From positions 44,034-108,033 of the forward strand of contig NZ_JAJVHF010000013.1 in NCBI RefSeq assembly GCF_022171985.1: a stretch of DNA of 64,000 bases, read 5' to 3'. The DNA comes from Huaxiibacter chinensis. Its GTDB lineage: Bacteria > Pseudomonadota > Gammaproteobacteria > Enterobacterales > Enterobacteriaceae. Positions 9,121 through 20,624 of the stretch are shown here, piece after piece (position 1 is the stretch's first letter; each line of letters begins with the position of its first letter). The notes under the pieces are model-generated. The model was not told the origin of the DNA. It did no database searches and saw only the letters and a program-made list of their open reading frames with translations. The translations under genes and the position numbers were made by a program.

Positions 9121-10245
9121 TTATCGCTGCGGCAAATACTGCAGCGGGTTTACGGATTTCCCCTTGTAACGAATTTCAAAATGCAAGCGTGTAGAACTGG
9201 TTCCGGAACTACCCATGGTAGCTATTTTCTGCCCCGCCTTGATTTCTTGTTGTTCCCGGACCAGCATTGTATCGTTATGGGCGTAGGCACTCAGGTAATC
9301 ATCGTTATGTTTTATGATAATAAGATTACCGTAACCACGAAGTGCGTTACCGGCATATACCACGCGTCCATCTGCGGTCGCGACGATAGCCTGTCCCTTA
9401 CTTCCTGCGATATCGATCCCTTTATTTCCTCCTTCAGAGGAAGAGAAGTTCTCGAACACCTTCCCGTCAGTAGGCCAACGCCATGTTGAAACTGGCGCGC
9501 TGGCATTCTGACTGCTCGCAGCGGGTACGGTAGAGCTAACCACAGGTGCCGTAACCGGTGCTGTGACGACAGTCGCAGACGGCTTATTATTCGGCAACAT
9601 TTTGTTAGCACTCTGTTCACCTGAGTCTTCAGAATACGTAATTGTCGGTTGCGAAGCAACCACCGCGCTTGTTTTTTGCGCAGGCTGGACGCTGTTATTT
9701 TGCGCAGTGACATCCGCGGCTGAAACTGAGTTGCCTGGCGTTAACGGCGTACCGGTGGCATTGCCTACCTGCAGCGTTTGGCCCACTTCCAGACCATACG
9801 GGGCCTGGACGTTATTTCGTTGCGCAAGGTCACGGAAATCGTTCCCGGTAATCCATGCGATATAGAATAGGGTATCGCCCCGTTTAACGGTGTACGTACT
9901 GCCGCCGGTATAGCTACCTTTCGGAATGTTCCCATACTTACGGTTATAAACTATACGGCCATTTTCAGTCTGCACCGCCTGCTGAACAGGCTGGATAGAC
10001 GTTGGCTGGGAGACAGGTTGTTGTACCGGTTGAATTTGTGGCGCTTGCTGTACCGCCGGGGTGCCCATTTTAGGCGGAGGCGTAATCATCATTCCGCCAG
10101 ACGTATCGCCCGAACCGCTATTCCCGCCGATGGACGTGACCGGCGCAGGCGCGTTATTGGAACTGGAGCACCCCGCCAGCCAAAGCGAAACGCATGTTAA
10201 TGCCGCAACACGGCTGATGGTGAATTTTGGGCTTCCCGCGCTCAT
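9121..10245 (-). CDS. nlpD: Murein hydrolase activator NlpD
   Basis: An outer-membrane lipoprotein that activates the amidase AmiC during cell separation. The signal peptide ends in LAGC, making Cys26 the lipidated residue. A LysM domain ([18 protein letters not shown], about residues 118-135) binds peptidoglycan, and a C-terminal LytM/M23-like domain runs from about residue 265. That domain lacks a full zinc-ligand set, as expected for an activator and not an enzyme. The middle is rich in Pro, Gln, Val and Thr and varies between species. The main rpoS promoter is known to lie within this gene in E. coli. I did not map it here. Confidence 0.96.
   Translation of the reverse strand: MSAGSPKFTISRVAALTCVSLWLAGCSSSNNAPAPVTSIGGNSGSGDTSGGMMITPPPKMGTPAVQQAPQIQPVQQPVSQPTSIQPVQQAVQTENGRIVYNRKYGNIPKGSYTGGSTYTVKRGDTLFYIAWITGNDFRDLAQRNNVQAPYGLEVGQTLQVGNATGTPLTPGNSVSAADVTAQNNSVQPAQKTSAVVASQPTITYSEDSGEQSANKMLPNNKPSATVVTAPVTAPVVSSTVPAASSQNASAPVSTWRWPTDGKVFENFSSSEGGNKGIDIAGSKGQAIVATADGRVVYAGNALRGYGNLIIIKHNDDYLSAYAHNDTMLVREQQEIKAGQKIATMGSSGTSSTRLHFEIRYKGKSVNPLQYLPQR
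9154..9176 (-). promoter_or_regulatory. rpoS leader segment for small-RNA pairing (DsrA type)
   Basis: On the minus strand this reads AAATTCGTTACAAGG followed by GGAAATCC, the inhibitory leader strand that DsrA, RprA and ArcZ open in E. coli. It lies inside the nlpD 3' end, about 95-115 bases before the rpoS ATG, as in E. coli. The small RNAs are not in this window. Confidence 0.7.
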
Positions 10246-10362
10246 TTATTCCCCCAGGAATGTGTTAACTACCAGTGACTTAGAATTGACCATAGTGGCA
10301 CGAACGGTTTGCCGATCACCATACGCGGAAAATTTCCTAAAAACCCTGGAAAATTCCGAGTC

Positions 10363-11724
<1,362 letters not shown>

Positions 11725-11744
<20 letters not shown>

Positions 11745-12774
11745 ATTCACCCGACGTGTTGATAAGTTCCCTGACAACACTGGTGGCAAAGCTACCTGCC
11801 GGCAGCCAGAAGCGTAACTCGACGGTTACGTCATCCCACCAGTTCCAGCTAAGCTGTTGCGGATAGAGCAGCATCGCCCGGCGTGCCGCTTCGACTTTTT
11901 CCCGCATCAGCAATGATTGCAATTCCGTCGCATCCGCGACGGCAGAACGTTCCGCTTCCAGCGCCTCGCCCTGCGTGCCCCACTCTCCCGTGCCCGGCAG
12001 AGCGGCCGTAATCATTAACGACTTATTCGCGACGCGCGCCTGAACATCGGCCATTTCTTCCGCCGTGGCGACGAACCAGCTGCCGCGTCCCGCTAATTGT
12101 AGCGCATCGCCGACAACAACTTGATTCGCGTCCGGTTTTTTCAGACGCTCGCTCACAATCTGATTAAACAACGCACTGCGTGCCGCCGACAACCAAAAAC
12201 TGCGTTTATTCCTGTCACGCACCGGAGCATTGCTTTGCGCCCAGCGTAACGCCCCATGCAGGTTGCTGCCGCCAATGCCAAAACGTTGTGCGCCGAAATA
12301 GTTCGGTACCCCCTCACGGGCGATAGCCGTCAGCCGTTTTTCGACGTCGTCACGATCGGTCACTTCACGCAGGATCAGCGTAAAGTTGTTGCCTTTCAAC
12401 GCGCCCAGACGAAGCTTGCGCTTATGGCGGGCATACTCAAGTACTTTACAGCCCTCAAGCTCAAATTTGCTTAAATCAGGCATCCCATTGCCGGGAACGC
12501 GTGCGCACAGCCATTGCTCGGTAACGGCGTGTTTGTCTTTTTGCCCGGCAAAGCTGACTTCACGGGCCTGAATTTTCAAAAATTTTGCCAGCGCCTCGGC
12601 CACAAAGCGGGTATTGCAGCCGTTTTTGAGGATCTTGACCAGGATATGCTCACCCTCGCCGTCCGGCTCAAAACCTAAATCTTCAATGACCACAAAATCT
12701 TCAGGATTGGCTTTTAACAGGCCCGTCCCGTGCGGTCTGCCGTGCAAATAGGTCAGATCATCAAACGCCGTCAT
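11725..12774 (-). CDS. truD: tRNA pseudouridine(13) synthase TruD
   Basis: This enzyme converts uridine 13 of tRNA-Glu to pseudouridine. It has 349 residues, as in E. coli. The catalytic aspartate lies in [12 protein letters not shown] (about residue 80). [16 protein letters not shown] (about 150-165) and the inserted TruD domain (about 155-303) are also clear. It overlaps ispF by 4 bases upstream and surE downstream, which places it in a tightly packed operon from ispD onward. Confidence 0.97.
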
Positions 12775-13250
12775 TTTACCGCCTTCACCAGAAGCGCCAC
12801 CGCCTCACAGGCAATCCCTTCACCCCGGCCGGTAAAGCCGAGTTTTTCAGTGGTGGTGGCTTTTACGTTGACGTCATCCATATGACAGCCGAGATCTTCG
12901 GCAATAAACACGCGCATCTGCGGAATGTGAGGCAGCATTTTCGGTGCCTGAGCAATAATCGTCACATCAACGTTACCCAGCGTATAGCCTTTAGCCTGAA
13001 TACGACGCCAGGCCTCACGCAGCAATTCGCGGCTGTCGGCGCCTTTGAAGGCCGGGTCGGTATCCGGAAACAGCTTGCCGATATCGCCTAACGCCGCCGC
13101 GCCAAGCAGGGCATCGGTTAATGCATGCAGCGCAACGTCGCCATCAGAATGCGCCAGCAGCCCTTTTTCATAGGGAATGCGCACGCCGCCAATGATAATC
13201 GGGCCTACGCCACCAAAGGCGTGTACGTCAAAACCGTGTCCAATTCGCAT
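12771..13250 (-). CDS. ispF: 2-C-methyl-D-erythritol 2,4-cyclodiphosphate synthase
   Basis: This enzyme makes the cyclic diphosphate intermediate of the MEP isoprenoid pathway as a homotrimer. It has 159 residues. Metal ligands Asp8 and His10 lie in GFDVHAFG and His42 in [19 protein letters not shown]. The loop [15 protein letters not shown] and the C-terminal [17 protein letters not shown] complete the active site. It overlaps the ispD stop by one base, so the consecutive pathway enzymes IspD and IspF are translationally coupled (IspE acts between them and is not here). Confidence 0.98.
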   Translation of the reverse strand: MRIGHGFDVHAFGGVGPIIIGGVRIPYEKGLLAHSDGDVALHALTDALLGAAALGDIGKLFPDTDPAFKGADSRELLREAWRRIQAKGYTLGNVDVTIIAQAPKMLPHIPQMRVFIAEDLGCHMDDVNVKATTTEKLGFTGRGEGIACEAVALLVKAVK

Positions 13251-13960
13251 TATGCGTTCTCCTGATGCGTCGTACGGGTAAGATAGAATTCCGCCAGCTG
13301 TAAGTCTTCCGGGCGCGTGATCTTAATATTATCAGCGCGTCCCTCCACGATAACCGGATGATAACCGCAATATTCCAGCGCCGATGCTTCATCGGTGATG
13401 GTCGCGCCTTCATTAAGCGCGCGGGTTAAGCAGTCGTGGAGCAGCTCGCGGGGAAAAAACTGAGGCGTCAGCGCATGCCATAAATCGACGCGCTCGACGG
13501 TGTGGGCGATGGCCTGCGCTCCCGGCTCGGCGCGTTTCATGGTGTCGCGCACGGGTGCGGCCAGAATGCCGCCAATCGGGCTGGTGTCGCTCAGCGCCAG
13601 CAGTCGCGCCAGGTCATCCTGGTGCAAACAAGGACGCGCTGCGTCGTGCACCAGAACCCAGGGCGCGTCACCCGCGGCGCGGAGGCCCGCCAGAACGGAA
13701 TCAGCACGTTCGGAGCCACCGTCAACAACGGTAATTTGGGGATGATGGGCCAGCGGAAGCGCGGCAAAGCGGGCGTCGCCCGGACTGATAGCGATAATGA
13801 CACGCGTCACCCGTGGATGGGCAAGAAGCGCCGCCACGGAGTGTTCAAGTATCGTCTTATCACCCATTGAAAGGTATTGTTTAGGACACTCTGTCTGCAT
13901 GCGCCGACCAACGCCAGCGGCCGGTACCACGGCGCACACATCCGAAAAAGTCACTGCCAT
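13250..13960 (-). CDS. ispD: 2-C-methyl-D-erythritol 4-phosphate cytidylyltransferase
   Basis: This enzyme joins CMP to methylerythritol phosphate in the MEP pathway. The nucleotide-binding loop is [20 protein letters not shown] near residues 8-28, and [11 protein letters not shown] carries the metal site. It has 236 residues when begun at MAVTFSDV, which equals E. coli IspD. The longer frame to 14050 would run into ftsB and is rejected. It sits 19 bases behind ftsB. Confidence 0.97.
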   Translation of the reverse strand: MAVTFSDVCAVVPAAGVGRRMQTECPKQYLSMGDKTILEHSVAALLAHPRVTRVIIAISPGDARFAALPLAHHPQITVVDGGSERADSVLAGLRAAGDAPWVLVHDAARPCLHQDDLARLLALSDTSPIGGILAAPVRDTMKRAEPGAQAIAHTVERVDLWHALTPQFFPRELLHDCLTRALNEGATITDEASALEYCGYHPVIVEGRADNIKITRPEDLQLAEFYLTRTTHQENA

Positions 13961-13979
13961 GTCGTAATCCTGGGCCTGA

Positions 13980-14291
13980 TTATCGATTATTTTGTACTGA
14001 GCCCTGATTGCGTTTAGACGCATCTGGAACCAGGCGATAAAAAGTTTCACCCGGCTTAGTCATACTGAGTTCATTACGTGCGCGTTCCTCAATCGCCTCC
14101 TGACCGCCATTGAGATCGTCAATTTCGGCAAACAGTTGATCGTTGCGCGCTTTAAGTTTGGCGTTTGTTGCCTGCTGTGCTGTTACGTCGTCATTGACAC
14201 GGCTATAGTCGTGCAGACCATTTTTGCCGAACCACAGCGAATACTGAAGCCAGACCAGCAAAGCCAGCAACAGAAGCGTTAATTTACCCAT
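13980..14291 (-). CDS. ftsB: Cell division protein FtsB
   Basis: A small bitopic inner-membrane divisome protein that forms the FtsQ-FtsB-FtsL complex. Its 103 residues match E. coli. One membrane helix ([18 protein letters not shown], residues 4-21) is followed by a periplasmic coiled coil with regular leucines and charged residues (about 30-70), then the FtsQ-binding tail with [18 protein letters not shown]. It is the first gene of the ftsB-ispD-ispF-truD-surE-pcm group. Confidence 0.97.
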   Translation of the reverse strand: MGKLTLLLLALLVWLQYSLWFGKNGLHDYSRVNDDVTAQQATNAKLKARNDQLFAEIDDLNGGQEAIEERARNELSMTKPGETFYRLVPDASKRNQGSVQNNR

Positions 14292-14369
14292 CCTGCCCCC
14301 TGAAAAACGGCATCATCATCCCATAACTTTCCGCTGGACTCTACTCTGGGGTTTTAATTATGTCTTAAG

Positions 14370-14693
14370 TTAGCCCATGAGCCATAAAAATAGCAGGCCG
14401 AAGATAATGACAACGGTGGCGATCGTCACGATCGTGCTGTAAAGCAGGCGGCCATTGAGCAACGAATGCAGCGCGATGCCGACGACCACGGCCACGGGCA
14501 TCAGCGCCAGAAAGAACGGCCAGGTGTACAGGAAGAAAAAGAGCGTATTGCGGCCATAGATCATGAAAGGGATGCCCAGCGCCAGCAACCATGAGACGAA
14601 ACCGACCACCGCCCCGGGCAGTGACCAGGTCGTTTCGTCAGGCGTCGAAAATGTATCCGACCCGGTAATAATGTAGTTTTGGCTTTCGCGCAT
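14370..14693 (-). CDS. ygbE: YgbE, DUF3561 membrane protein
   Basis: A 107-residue inner-membrane protein of unknown function, same length as E. coli YgbE. A soluble N terminus (MRESQNYIITGSDTFSTPDE) is followed by three hydrophobic segments at about 30-45, 52-72 and 85-105. It lies between ftsB and cysC as in E. coli. The longer start at 14711 adds only MVTGSL and lacks family support. Confidence 0.92.
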   Translation of the reverse strand: MRESQNYIITGSDTFSTPDETTWSLPGAVVGFVSWLLALGIPFMIYGRNTLFFFLYTWPFFLALMPVAVVVGIALHSLLNGRLLYSTIVTIATVVIIFGLLFLWLMG

Positions 14694-14751
14694 AAGGGAT
14701 CCTGTAACCATGACCAGTCGTTCGGGAGAATCACGCCCCGAACGATACGTC

Positions 14752-15357
14752 TCAGGATCTGATAATATCGCCCTGTCTGAGCAGGTCTAATAATTGGCTT
14801 ACTAAATTTGTTACCAATTGTTGACCATCCAGGTGAATGTCTGGCGATTCAGGAATTTCGTATACAGAATCAATTCCCGTGAAATGGCGCAACTCTCCCG
14901 CCCGCGCTTTCTTATACAGCCCTTTAGGATCGCGTTCCTCGCAAATCGCCAGCGGCGTATCCACGAAGACTTCGATAAAGCGATCGTTACCCACTCGTTC
15001 CCGCACCATCTGGCGTTCAGCGCGATGGGGAGAGATAAACGCCGTCAATACTACCAGTCCGGCGTCGGCCATGAGGCTGGCCACTTCGCCTACGCGCCGA
15101 ATGTTCTCTTTGCGATCGTTATCGCTAAAGCCCAAATCGCTGCAAAGCCCGTGGCGGACGTTATCGCCATCCAGTAAATAGGTACTCACACCGGCCTGGT
15201 GGAGCGCCTCTTCCATTGCTCCCGCGACGGTGGATTTCCCCGAGCCCGACAGCCCGGTGAACCACAGTACAACCCCACGGTGGCCGTGGAGTTGTTCGCG
15301 CTGCGAGACCGTGACCGGATGAGGATGCCAGACGACGTTCTCATCGTGTTGCGCCAT
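14752..15357 (-). CDS. cysC: Adenylyl-sulfate kinase
   Basis: This enzyme phosphorylates adenosine 5'-phosphosulfate to PAPS, the second activation step of sulfate assimilation. It has 201 residues. The P-loop is [13 protein letters not shown] (about 35-47). [16 protein letters not shown] binds APS, and [14 protein letters not shown] and [14 protein letters not shown] follow. The start codon overlaps the cysN stop by one base, so the last two genes of the operon are coupled. Confidence 0.98.
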   Translation of the reverse strand: MAQHDENVVWHPHPVTVSQREQLHGHRGVVLWFTGLSGSGKSTVAGAMEEALHQAGVSTYLLDGDNVRHGLCSDLGFSDNDRKENIRRVGEVASLMADAGLVVLTAFISPHRAERQMVRERVGNDRFIEVFVDTPLAICEERDPKGLYKKARAGELRHFTGIDSVYEIPESPDIHLDGQQLVTNLVSQLLDLLRQGDIIRS

Positions 15358-16784
15358 TACTTTCCTCCCAGCAGATCGCGTGCGCCCCAGTGCGGGAAAT
15401 GCTTACGTACCAGCGCGTTCAGCTCCAGCTCAAAGGCGCTGAATTCTGACGGTGCCGCGGCAGACTGCTCATGCGGTTGTCGCACCATGCCGGCCCCGAC
15501 GGTCACGTTAGTCAGGCGGTCAATAAAGATCAGCCCACCGGTGACGGGGTTTTGCTGGTAACGATCTAGCACCAAAGGTTCATCAAAAATAAGATCCACC
15601 AGACCGATGCCGTTCAGCGGCAGTTCATTGACGCTGTGCTGCGTCAGCGTATTGATGTCCACCTGATACTGAACGCCTTCCACGCGTGCACGCGTTTTCT
15701 TACCCGCAATTTTAATGTCATAGCTTTGGCCTGGCGTCAGAGGCTGTTCCGCCATCCACACCACGTCCAGCGAGGCGCTCTGCACGGCAGGGACGGATTC
15801 CTGCGCATCCACCAGCAAATCGCCCCGGCTGATATCGATTTCATCTTTCAGTACCAAAGTAACCGCTTCGCCCGCGCCGGCTTCCTGTAAGTCGCCGTCA
15901 AAGGTGACGATGCGCGCAATCGACGACTCAACGCCAGAAGGCAGCACTTTGACACGCTGCCCGACCGTGACCACGCCGGATGCGAGGGTGCCTGAGAAGC
16001 CACGGAAATCGAGATTAGGACGGTTAACGTACTGAACCGGGAAACGCATCGGCTGGCTTGCCACCACGCGCTGAATCTCAACGGTCTCCAGCACCTCCAG
16101 CAGCGTCGGGCCACTGTACCAGGGCATGTTAGCGCTCTGGGAGGCGACGTTATCGCCCTCCAGCGCCGACAGCGGCACGAAGCGGATATCCAGATCCCCC
16201 GGCAGTTGTTCTGCAAAGGTCAGATAGCTCTGGCGGATCTCGTCGAAAGCCTCTTCGCTGTAGTTGACCAGATCCATTTTGTTGACCGCGACCACCAGAT
16301 GTTTAATGCCCAGCAGCGTGGAGATAAAACTGTGCCGACGCGTCTGATCCAGCACGCCTTTACGGGCATCCATCAGCAGAATCGCCAGCTCGCAGGTCGA
16401 CGCGCCGGTCGCCATGTTACGGGTGTACTGCTCATGCCCCGGGGTGTCCGCAATGATAAATTTGCGCTTCTCGGTAGAGAAATAGCGGTACGCCACATCG
16501 ATAGTAATGCCTTGTTCACGCTCGGCCTGCAGTCCATCGACCAGCAGTGCCAGGTCAAGCTTCTCGCCCTGGGTGCCGTGACGTTTGCTGTCATTATGCA
16601 GTGACGAGAGCTGGTCTTCGTAAATCTGGCGCGTATCGTGCAGCAGGCGACCAATCAGCGTACTTTTACCGTCATCGACGCTGCCGCAGGTCAGAAAACG
16701 CAGCAGGCTTTTGTGTTGTTGTGCGTGGAGATACGCCTCGACGCCGCCTTCATCAGCAATTTGTTGTGCAATAGTGGTGTTCAT
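15357..16784 (-). CDS. cysN: Sulfate adenylyltransferase subunit 1
   Basis: The GTPase subunit that drives CysD in forming adenosine 5'-phosphosulfate from sulfate and ATP. It has 475 residues and an EF-Tu-like GTPase domain: G1 [15 protein letters not shown] (about 34-48), G3 [12 protein letters not shown] and G4 NKMDL. Two beta-barrel domains follow. It lies 9 bases after cysD and overlaps cysC. CysB-dependent induction by sulfur starvation is expected from the family, with the promoter ahead of cysG. Confidence 0.98.
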   Translation of the reverse strand: MNTTIAQQIADEGGVEAYLHAQQHKSLLRFLTCGSVDDGKSTLIGRLLHDTRQIYEDQLSSLHNDSKRHGTQGEKLDLALLVDGLQAEREQGITIDVAYRYFSTEKRKFIIADTPGHEQYTRNMATGASTCELAILLMDARKGVLDQTRRHSFISTLLGIKHLVVAVNKMDLVNYSEEAFDEIRQSYLTFAEQLPGDLDIRFVPLSALEGDNVASQSANMPWYSGPTLLEVLETVEIQRVVASQPMRFPVQYVNRPNLDFRGFSGTLASGVVTVGQRVKVLPSGVESSIARIVTFDGDLQEAGAGEAVTLVLKDEIDISRGDLLVDAQESVPAVQSASLDVVWMAEQPLTPGQSYDIKIAGKKTRARVEGVQYQVDINTLTQHSVNELPLNGIGLVDLIFDEPLVLDRYQQNPVTGGLIFIDRLTNVTVGAGMVRQPHEQSAAAPSEFSAFELELNALVRKHFPHWGARDLLGGK

Positions 16785-16793
16785 GGCGGCTCC

Positions 16794-17702
16794 TTAGAAA
16801 TAACCCTGGCGTTTTTTCAGCTCCATCGAGCCTGCCTGATCGCGGTCAATCATGCGGCCCTGTCGCTCACTGGTGGTGGAGACCAGCATCTCTTCGATGA
16901 TCTCCGGCAGCGTTTGCGCGTTGGATTCCACCGCGCCGGTCAGCGGCCAGCAACCGAGTGTACGGAAACGGACCATCTCTTTTTTGATCACTTCGCCCGG
17001 CTGCAAGTCGATACGATCGTCATCGATCATCATCAGCATGCCGTCACGTTCGAGCACCGGACGTTCTGCCGCCAGGTAGAGAGGGACAATTTCGATATTT
17101 TCCAGATAGATGTACTGCCAGATATCCAGCTCGGTCCAGTTGGACAGCGGGAAGACGCGAATACTTTCGCCTTTATTAATCTGGCCGTTGTAGTTATGCC
17201 ACAGCTCCGGACGCTGGTTTTTTGGGTCCCAGCGGTGGAAGCGATCGCGGAAAGAGTAGATGCGCTCTTTCGCGCGGGATTTTTCTTCGTCACGACGCGC
17301 CCCGCCGAAAGCCGCATCAAAACCATACTTATTCAGCGCCTGTTTTAGCCCTTCGGTTTTCATGATGTCGGTATGTTTGGCGCTGCCATGCACGAAGGGA
17401 TTGATGCCCATCGCCACGCCTTCAGGATTTTTATGTACCAGCAGCTCGCAACCGTAGGCCTTTGCCGTGCGGTCACGGAATTCATACATCTCACGGAATT
17501 TCCAGCCGGTATCCACATGCAGCAACGGGAAAGGCAGTGTCCCTGGATAAAACGCTTTACGCGCCAGGTGCAGCATGACGCTGGAGTCTTTGCCGATGGA
17601 GTACATCATGACCGGGTTAGAAAATTCAGCAGCCACTTCGCGGATAATATGGATACTTTCCGCTTCGAGTTGCCGCAGGTGAGTCAGTCGTTTTTGGTCC
17701 AT
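16794..17702 (-). CDS. cysD: Sulfate adenylyltransferase subunit 2
   Basis: The catalytic subunit of ATP sulfurylase, a PP-loop nucleotide hydrolase relative of 302 residues. The PP-loop is [14 protein letters not shown] (about 49-62), followed by [16 protein letters not shown] and the C-terminal [21 protein letters not shown] tail. The start is taken at MDQKRLTHL. The frame allows two more residues. It begins 9 bases after the cysG stop, a spacing that implies one transcript with the siroheme synthase gene. Confidence 0.98.
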   Translation of the reverse strand: MDQKRLTHLRQLEAESIHIIREVAAEFSNPVMMYSIGKDSSVMLHLARKAFYPGTLPFPLLHVDTGWKFREMYEFRDRTAKAYGCELLVHKNPEGVAMGINPFVHGSAKHTDIMKTEGLKQALNKYGFDAAFGGARRDEEKSRAKERIYSFRDRFHRWDPKNQRPELWHNYNGQINKGESIRVFPLSNWTELDIWQYIYLENIEIVPLYLAAERPVLERDGMLMMIDDDRIDLQPGEVIKKEMVRFRTLGCWPLTGAVESNAQTLPEIIEEMLVSTTSERQGRMIDRDQAGSMELKKRQGYF

Positions 17703-17711
17703 AACCATTCC

Positions 17712-19085
17712 TTAAGACAGCGTTATCACAGAAGAATGAAAGCTCTCTGTGTCTGTTGTATGTTGAAACCAGGCGAGCGTCTGGTGCAGCGCCACCACTT
17801 CTCCCACCACAATCAGGGCGGGCATCGGGGCATCTTTTGCCAGGTGTTCAAGGTGTTGTAATGTGCCGGTCGTCACCTGTTGATCGACCCGCGTCCCACG
17901 GGAAATCACCGCCACCGGCGTGGCCGCATCTCTCCCGTGACGAATAAGCTGTTCAGCGATTTCCGCCGCCTTCATGGTGCCCATATAAATCGCCAGCGTC
18001 TGGCGGCTCTGCGCCAGGTGGGACCAGTCAAATGGCGTACTGTCGGCTTTGTAATGCCCGGTTACGAATGTCACACTTTGGGCGTAGTCGCGATGCGTCA
18101 GCGGAATACCGGCATAGGCCGTTACCGCAGAGGCGGCCGTGATACCTGGCACCACCTGAAACGGTATCCCAGCCCCGGCAGCAGCCTGTAGCTCTTCGCC
18201 GCCGCGCCCAAAAATAAACGGGTCTCCCCCTTTCAGGCGTACCACGGTTTTGCCCTCTTTCGCCGCCGCAATCAGCATCTCATTGGTGTCGTGCTGAGAG
18301 ACCGAGTGTTCATTCGCCCGTTTACCCACGCAGATTTGTTCCGCATCGCGGCGAATAAGCTCCCGAATGCCGTCGGTCACCAGATGGTCATAAAACACCA
18401 CGTCTGCGTCCTGGAGTACCTGTAAACCGCGTAACGTCAGGAGGCCGGGATCGCCCGGTCCTGCGCCGACCAGGATAATCTCCCCGGTGCTGCGTCCGGG
18501 GTTATCCAGCTCATCTTCCAGGATTTGCTGGGCGGCCGTTTCATTGCCCGCCTGCATCAGGCTGGCAAAGCGACCGCGAAAGACCCGCTCCCAGAAGCGG
18601 CGTCGCGCCGTCACGCTGGTTAAGCGCGTTTTGAGATGCGCGCGCCAGTAGCTCGCTTTCTCAGCCATTCGCCCGAGGCTGGTGGGCAGCAGAGCCTCTA
18701 TTTTTTCTCGCAGGACTCGCGCCAGTACCGGCGCGGTGCCGCCAGAGGAGATCGCCACGATCAACGGCGAGCGATCGACAATCGACGGGAAAATGAATGA
18801 ACAGAGCGGCTGGTCATCAACCACATTCACCAGGCGAAACCGGGCGTTTGCCGCGTCGGAAATCCGACGGTTAAGCTCGCGATTGGTTGTTGCCGCGATG
18901 ACCAGGACGATGGAGTCCAGCATTGACTCGTCAAACTGCGCCTCTTTGACCACCTTGACCTGCGCCCCGGCACGACGCAAAAACAGCATTTTGCGTTCGG
19001 CAATTTCTCCCGTGCCGACAACCAGTACCGGACGGTCTTTCAGAGCAGCAAATAACGGCAGGTAGTCCACGATGTGAAAACTCAC
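17712..19085 (-). CDS. cysG: Siroheme synthase CysG (copy in the cysDNC operon)
   Basis: A trifunctional enzyme that makes siroheme from uroporphyrinogen III, the cofactor of sulfite and nitrite reductases. It has 457 residues. The N-terminal dehydrogenase/ferrochelatase half has the NAD loop [12 protein letters not shown] and the serine loop [11 protein letters not shown]. The C-terminal SAM methyltransferase half begins at [15 protein letters not shown] (about 220) and has [18 protein letters not shown] and the [10 protein letters not shown] segment. It is clearly diverged from the E. coli nirBDC-linked CysG, so it is probably the second copy found in Klebsiella and relatives. Its position before cysDNC ties it to sulfate assimilation. 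Confidence 0.94.
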   Translation of the reverse strand: MSFHIVDYLPLFAALKDRPVLVVGTGEIAERKMLFLRRAGAQVKVVKEAQFDESMLDSIVLVIAATTNRELNRRISDAANARFRLVNVVDDQPLCSFIFPSIVDRSPLIVAISSGGTAPVLARVLREKIEALLPTSLGRMAEKASYWRAHLKTRLTSVTARRRFWERVFRGRFASLMQAGNETAAQQILEDELDNPGRSTGEIILVGAGPGDPGLLTLRGLQVLQDADVVFYDHLVTDGIRELIRRDAEQICVGKRANEHSVSQHDTNEMLIAAAKEGKTVVRLKGGDPFIFGRGGEELQAAAGAGIPFQVVPGITAASAVTAYAGIPLTHRDYAQSVTFVTGHYKADSTPFDWSHLAQSRQTLAIYMGTMKAAEIAEQLIRHGRDAATPVAVISRGTRVDQQVTTGTLQHLEHLAKDAPMPALIVVGEVVALHQTLAWFQHTTDTESFHSSVITLS

Positions 19086-19311
19086 TCATATTCAGGAATA
19101 GAGGGACTATAGGGGGCGGCTTAGAGTGAATGAAATTACGAATTGGAATGAGTAGTTACTCAATGGAATAACGAGCTGAAAATATAAATATCAAAAAGTG
19201 CTTAACACGCCAGATTTCGGGCGTTTAAGAGCAAATGAAATTGTGCAGGAGCGATCACAGTTTCATACTAGGCGGGTTAAAATTTTGCTCTGTTTTTTTA
19301 AAGGACTCACT
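19086..19311. promoter_or_regulatory. Divergent promoter region of the cysG-cysDNC operon and iap
   Basis: These 226 AT-rich bases lie between two genes read apart. They include the palindrome TGAGTAGTTACTCA (19149-19162). CysB control of the cys side is expected from the family. I cannot place the CysB site or the two promoters exactly. Confidence 0.45.
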
Positions 19312-20355
19312 ATGTTTTCCGCAACGCGCCACCGTATCGCTGCCCTGGCGTTCGGCGTTTGCTTTATCCTCCCGGTTCAGGCGAAGGATCTTCCGCCTGG
19401 TGATATTGCCACTTTACAGGCTCGCCATATCGCGACCGTATTTCCGGGACGTATGACGGGCTCTCCGGCCGAAATGCTGTCAGCGGATTATCTGCGCCAG
19501 CAATTTGCGGAAATGGGCTACCAGAGCGATATCCGTGCGTTTCATAGCCGCTATATCTATACCTCGCGCAGCAATAATAAAAACTGGCACAACGTGACGG
19601 GCAGTACGGTTATCGCGGCACACGAAGGGAAAGCCGAACAGCAGATTATTATCATGGCGCATCTGGATACCTTTGCGCCACTGAGCGATGCCGATACGGA
19701 TAAAAACCTCGGCGGCCTGACGCTTCAGGGCGTCGACGATAACGCCGCAGGTTTAGGCGTATTGTTAGAGCTGGCTGAACGGCTGAAAAATATTCCCACG
19801 CAATACGGCATTCGATTTATTGCCACCAGCGGTGAAGAGGAAGGCAAACTCGGCGCTGAGAATGTCCTTAAACGCATGAGCGCCGCCGAAAAGAAAAATA
19901 CGCTTCTGGTCATTAATCTCGATAATTTGATCGTCGGGGACAAACTTTATTTTAACAGCGGGAAGACGACGCCAAATTCGGTGCGTAAGCTCACGCGTGA
20001 CCGGGCGCTGACGATTGCCCGGTCACATGGCATCCAGGCGGCCATTAACCCTGGGCTCAACCCTGCGTATCCGAAAGGAACGGGATGCTGTAACGACGGA
20101 GAGGTATTCGACAAAGCAGGGATCCCGGTTCTGTACGTTGAAGCGACAAACTGGGCGTTAGGTAAACAAGACGGGTATCAGCAACGCGCCAAAACGAAGG
20201 CCTTCCCGGAAGGGACCAGCTGGCATGATGTCAGGCTGGATAATTTGCAACATATCGACCGTGCCCTGCCACAACGCATTGAGCGCCGGAGTCGGGACGT
20301 GATGAAAGTGATGTTGCCGCTGGTGAAAGAGCTGGCGAAAGCCGGGAAAGCGTAG
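19312..20355 (+). CDS. iap: Alkaline phosphatase isozyme conversion aminopeptidase Iap
   Basis: A periplasmic M28-family aminopeptidase. In E. coli Iap removes N-terminal arginine from alkaline phosphatase. It has 347 residues with a signal peptide ending near FILPVQA-KD. Zinc ligands are expected in MAHLDTFAP and LQGVDDNAAGLGVLLELA, with the catalytic glutamate in ATSGEEEGKLGAEN and a late NDGEVFDKAGIP histidine-equivalent region. The frame is open from 19198, but MFSATRHRIAALAFG has a proper signal-peptide start with AAGGAC ahead. In E. coli the type I-E CRISPR locus follows iap. Here a tandem repeat array and then cysH follow. Confidence 0.95.
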   Translation: MFSATRHRIAALAFGVCFILPVQAKDLPPGDIATLQARHIATVFPGRMTGSPAEMLSADYLRQQFAEMGYQSDIRAFHSRYIYTSRSNNKNWHNVTGSTVIAAHEGKAEQQIIIMAHLDTFAPLSDADTDKNLGGLTLQGVDDNAAGLGVLLELAERLKNIPTQYGIRFIATSGEEEGKLGAENVLKRMSAAEKKNTLLVINLDNLIVGDKLYFNSGKTTPNSVRKLTRDRALTIARSHGIQAAINPGLNPAYPKGTGCCNDGEVFDKAGIPVLYVEATNWALGKQDGYQQRAKTKAFPEGTSWHDVRLDNLQHIDRALPQRIERRSRDVMKVMLPLVKELAKAGKA

Positions 20356-20367
20356 TGCGGTCTGGTG

Positions 20368-20597
20368 CCCTCACCCCAACCCTCTCCCACGGGGAGAGGG
20401 AGAAATAACCCTGCAGGCCCATTCAACTTCCTCCCACGGGGAGAGGGAGGAGTAGCCCTGCTGGCCCATTCAACTTCATCCCTCGGGGAGAGGGAGGAGT
20501 AGCCCTGCAGGCCCATTCAACTTCATCCCTCGGGGAGAGGGAGGAGTAGCCCTGCAGGCCTTTTCAACTTCCTCCCACGGGGAGAGGAAGGAGAAAA
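20368..20597. repeat. Five-unit 47-49 bp tandem repeat array of REP-like palindromes
   Basis: Units begin at 20381, 20430, 20477, 20524 and 20571. The first is 49 bases, the next three are 47, and the last is cut short. Each holds the inverted repeat CTCCC-acg-GGGAG or its CCTC variant, followed by a shared AGCCCTGCAGGCCCATTCAA tail. The tail is copied in every full unit, so there are no unique spacers and this is not CRISPR. The preceding CCCTCACCCCAACCCTCTCCC-like lead (from 20368) belongs to the same REP family. It lies between convergent iap and cysH. Confidence 0.9.
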
Positions 20598-20624
20598 GCA
20601 GCAGAGCCGCAGGGAAAGAAACCC

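Noticed and set aside
20178..20516. 112-codon frame on the minus strand with repeated PAGL-like peptides
   Set aside because: The repeated peptides are only the tandem DNA array read in one frame, and the rest is the complement of iap.
20368..20597. CRISPR array between iap and cysH
   Set aside because: The whole 47-base unit is repeated, so there are no unique spacers, and no cas genes are present.
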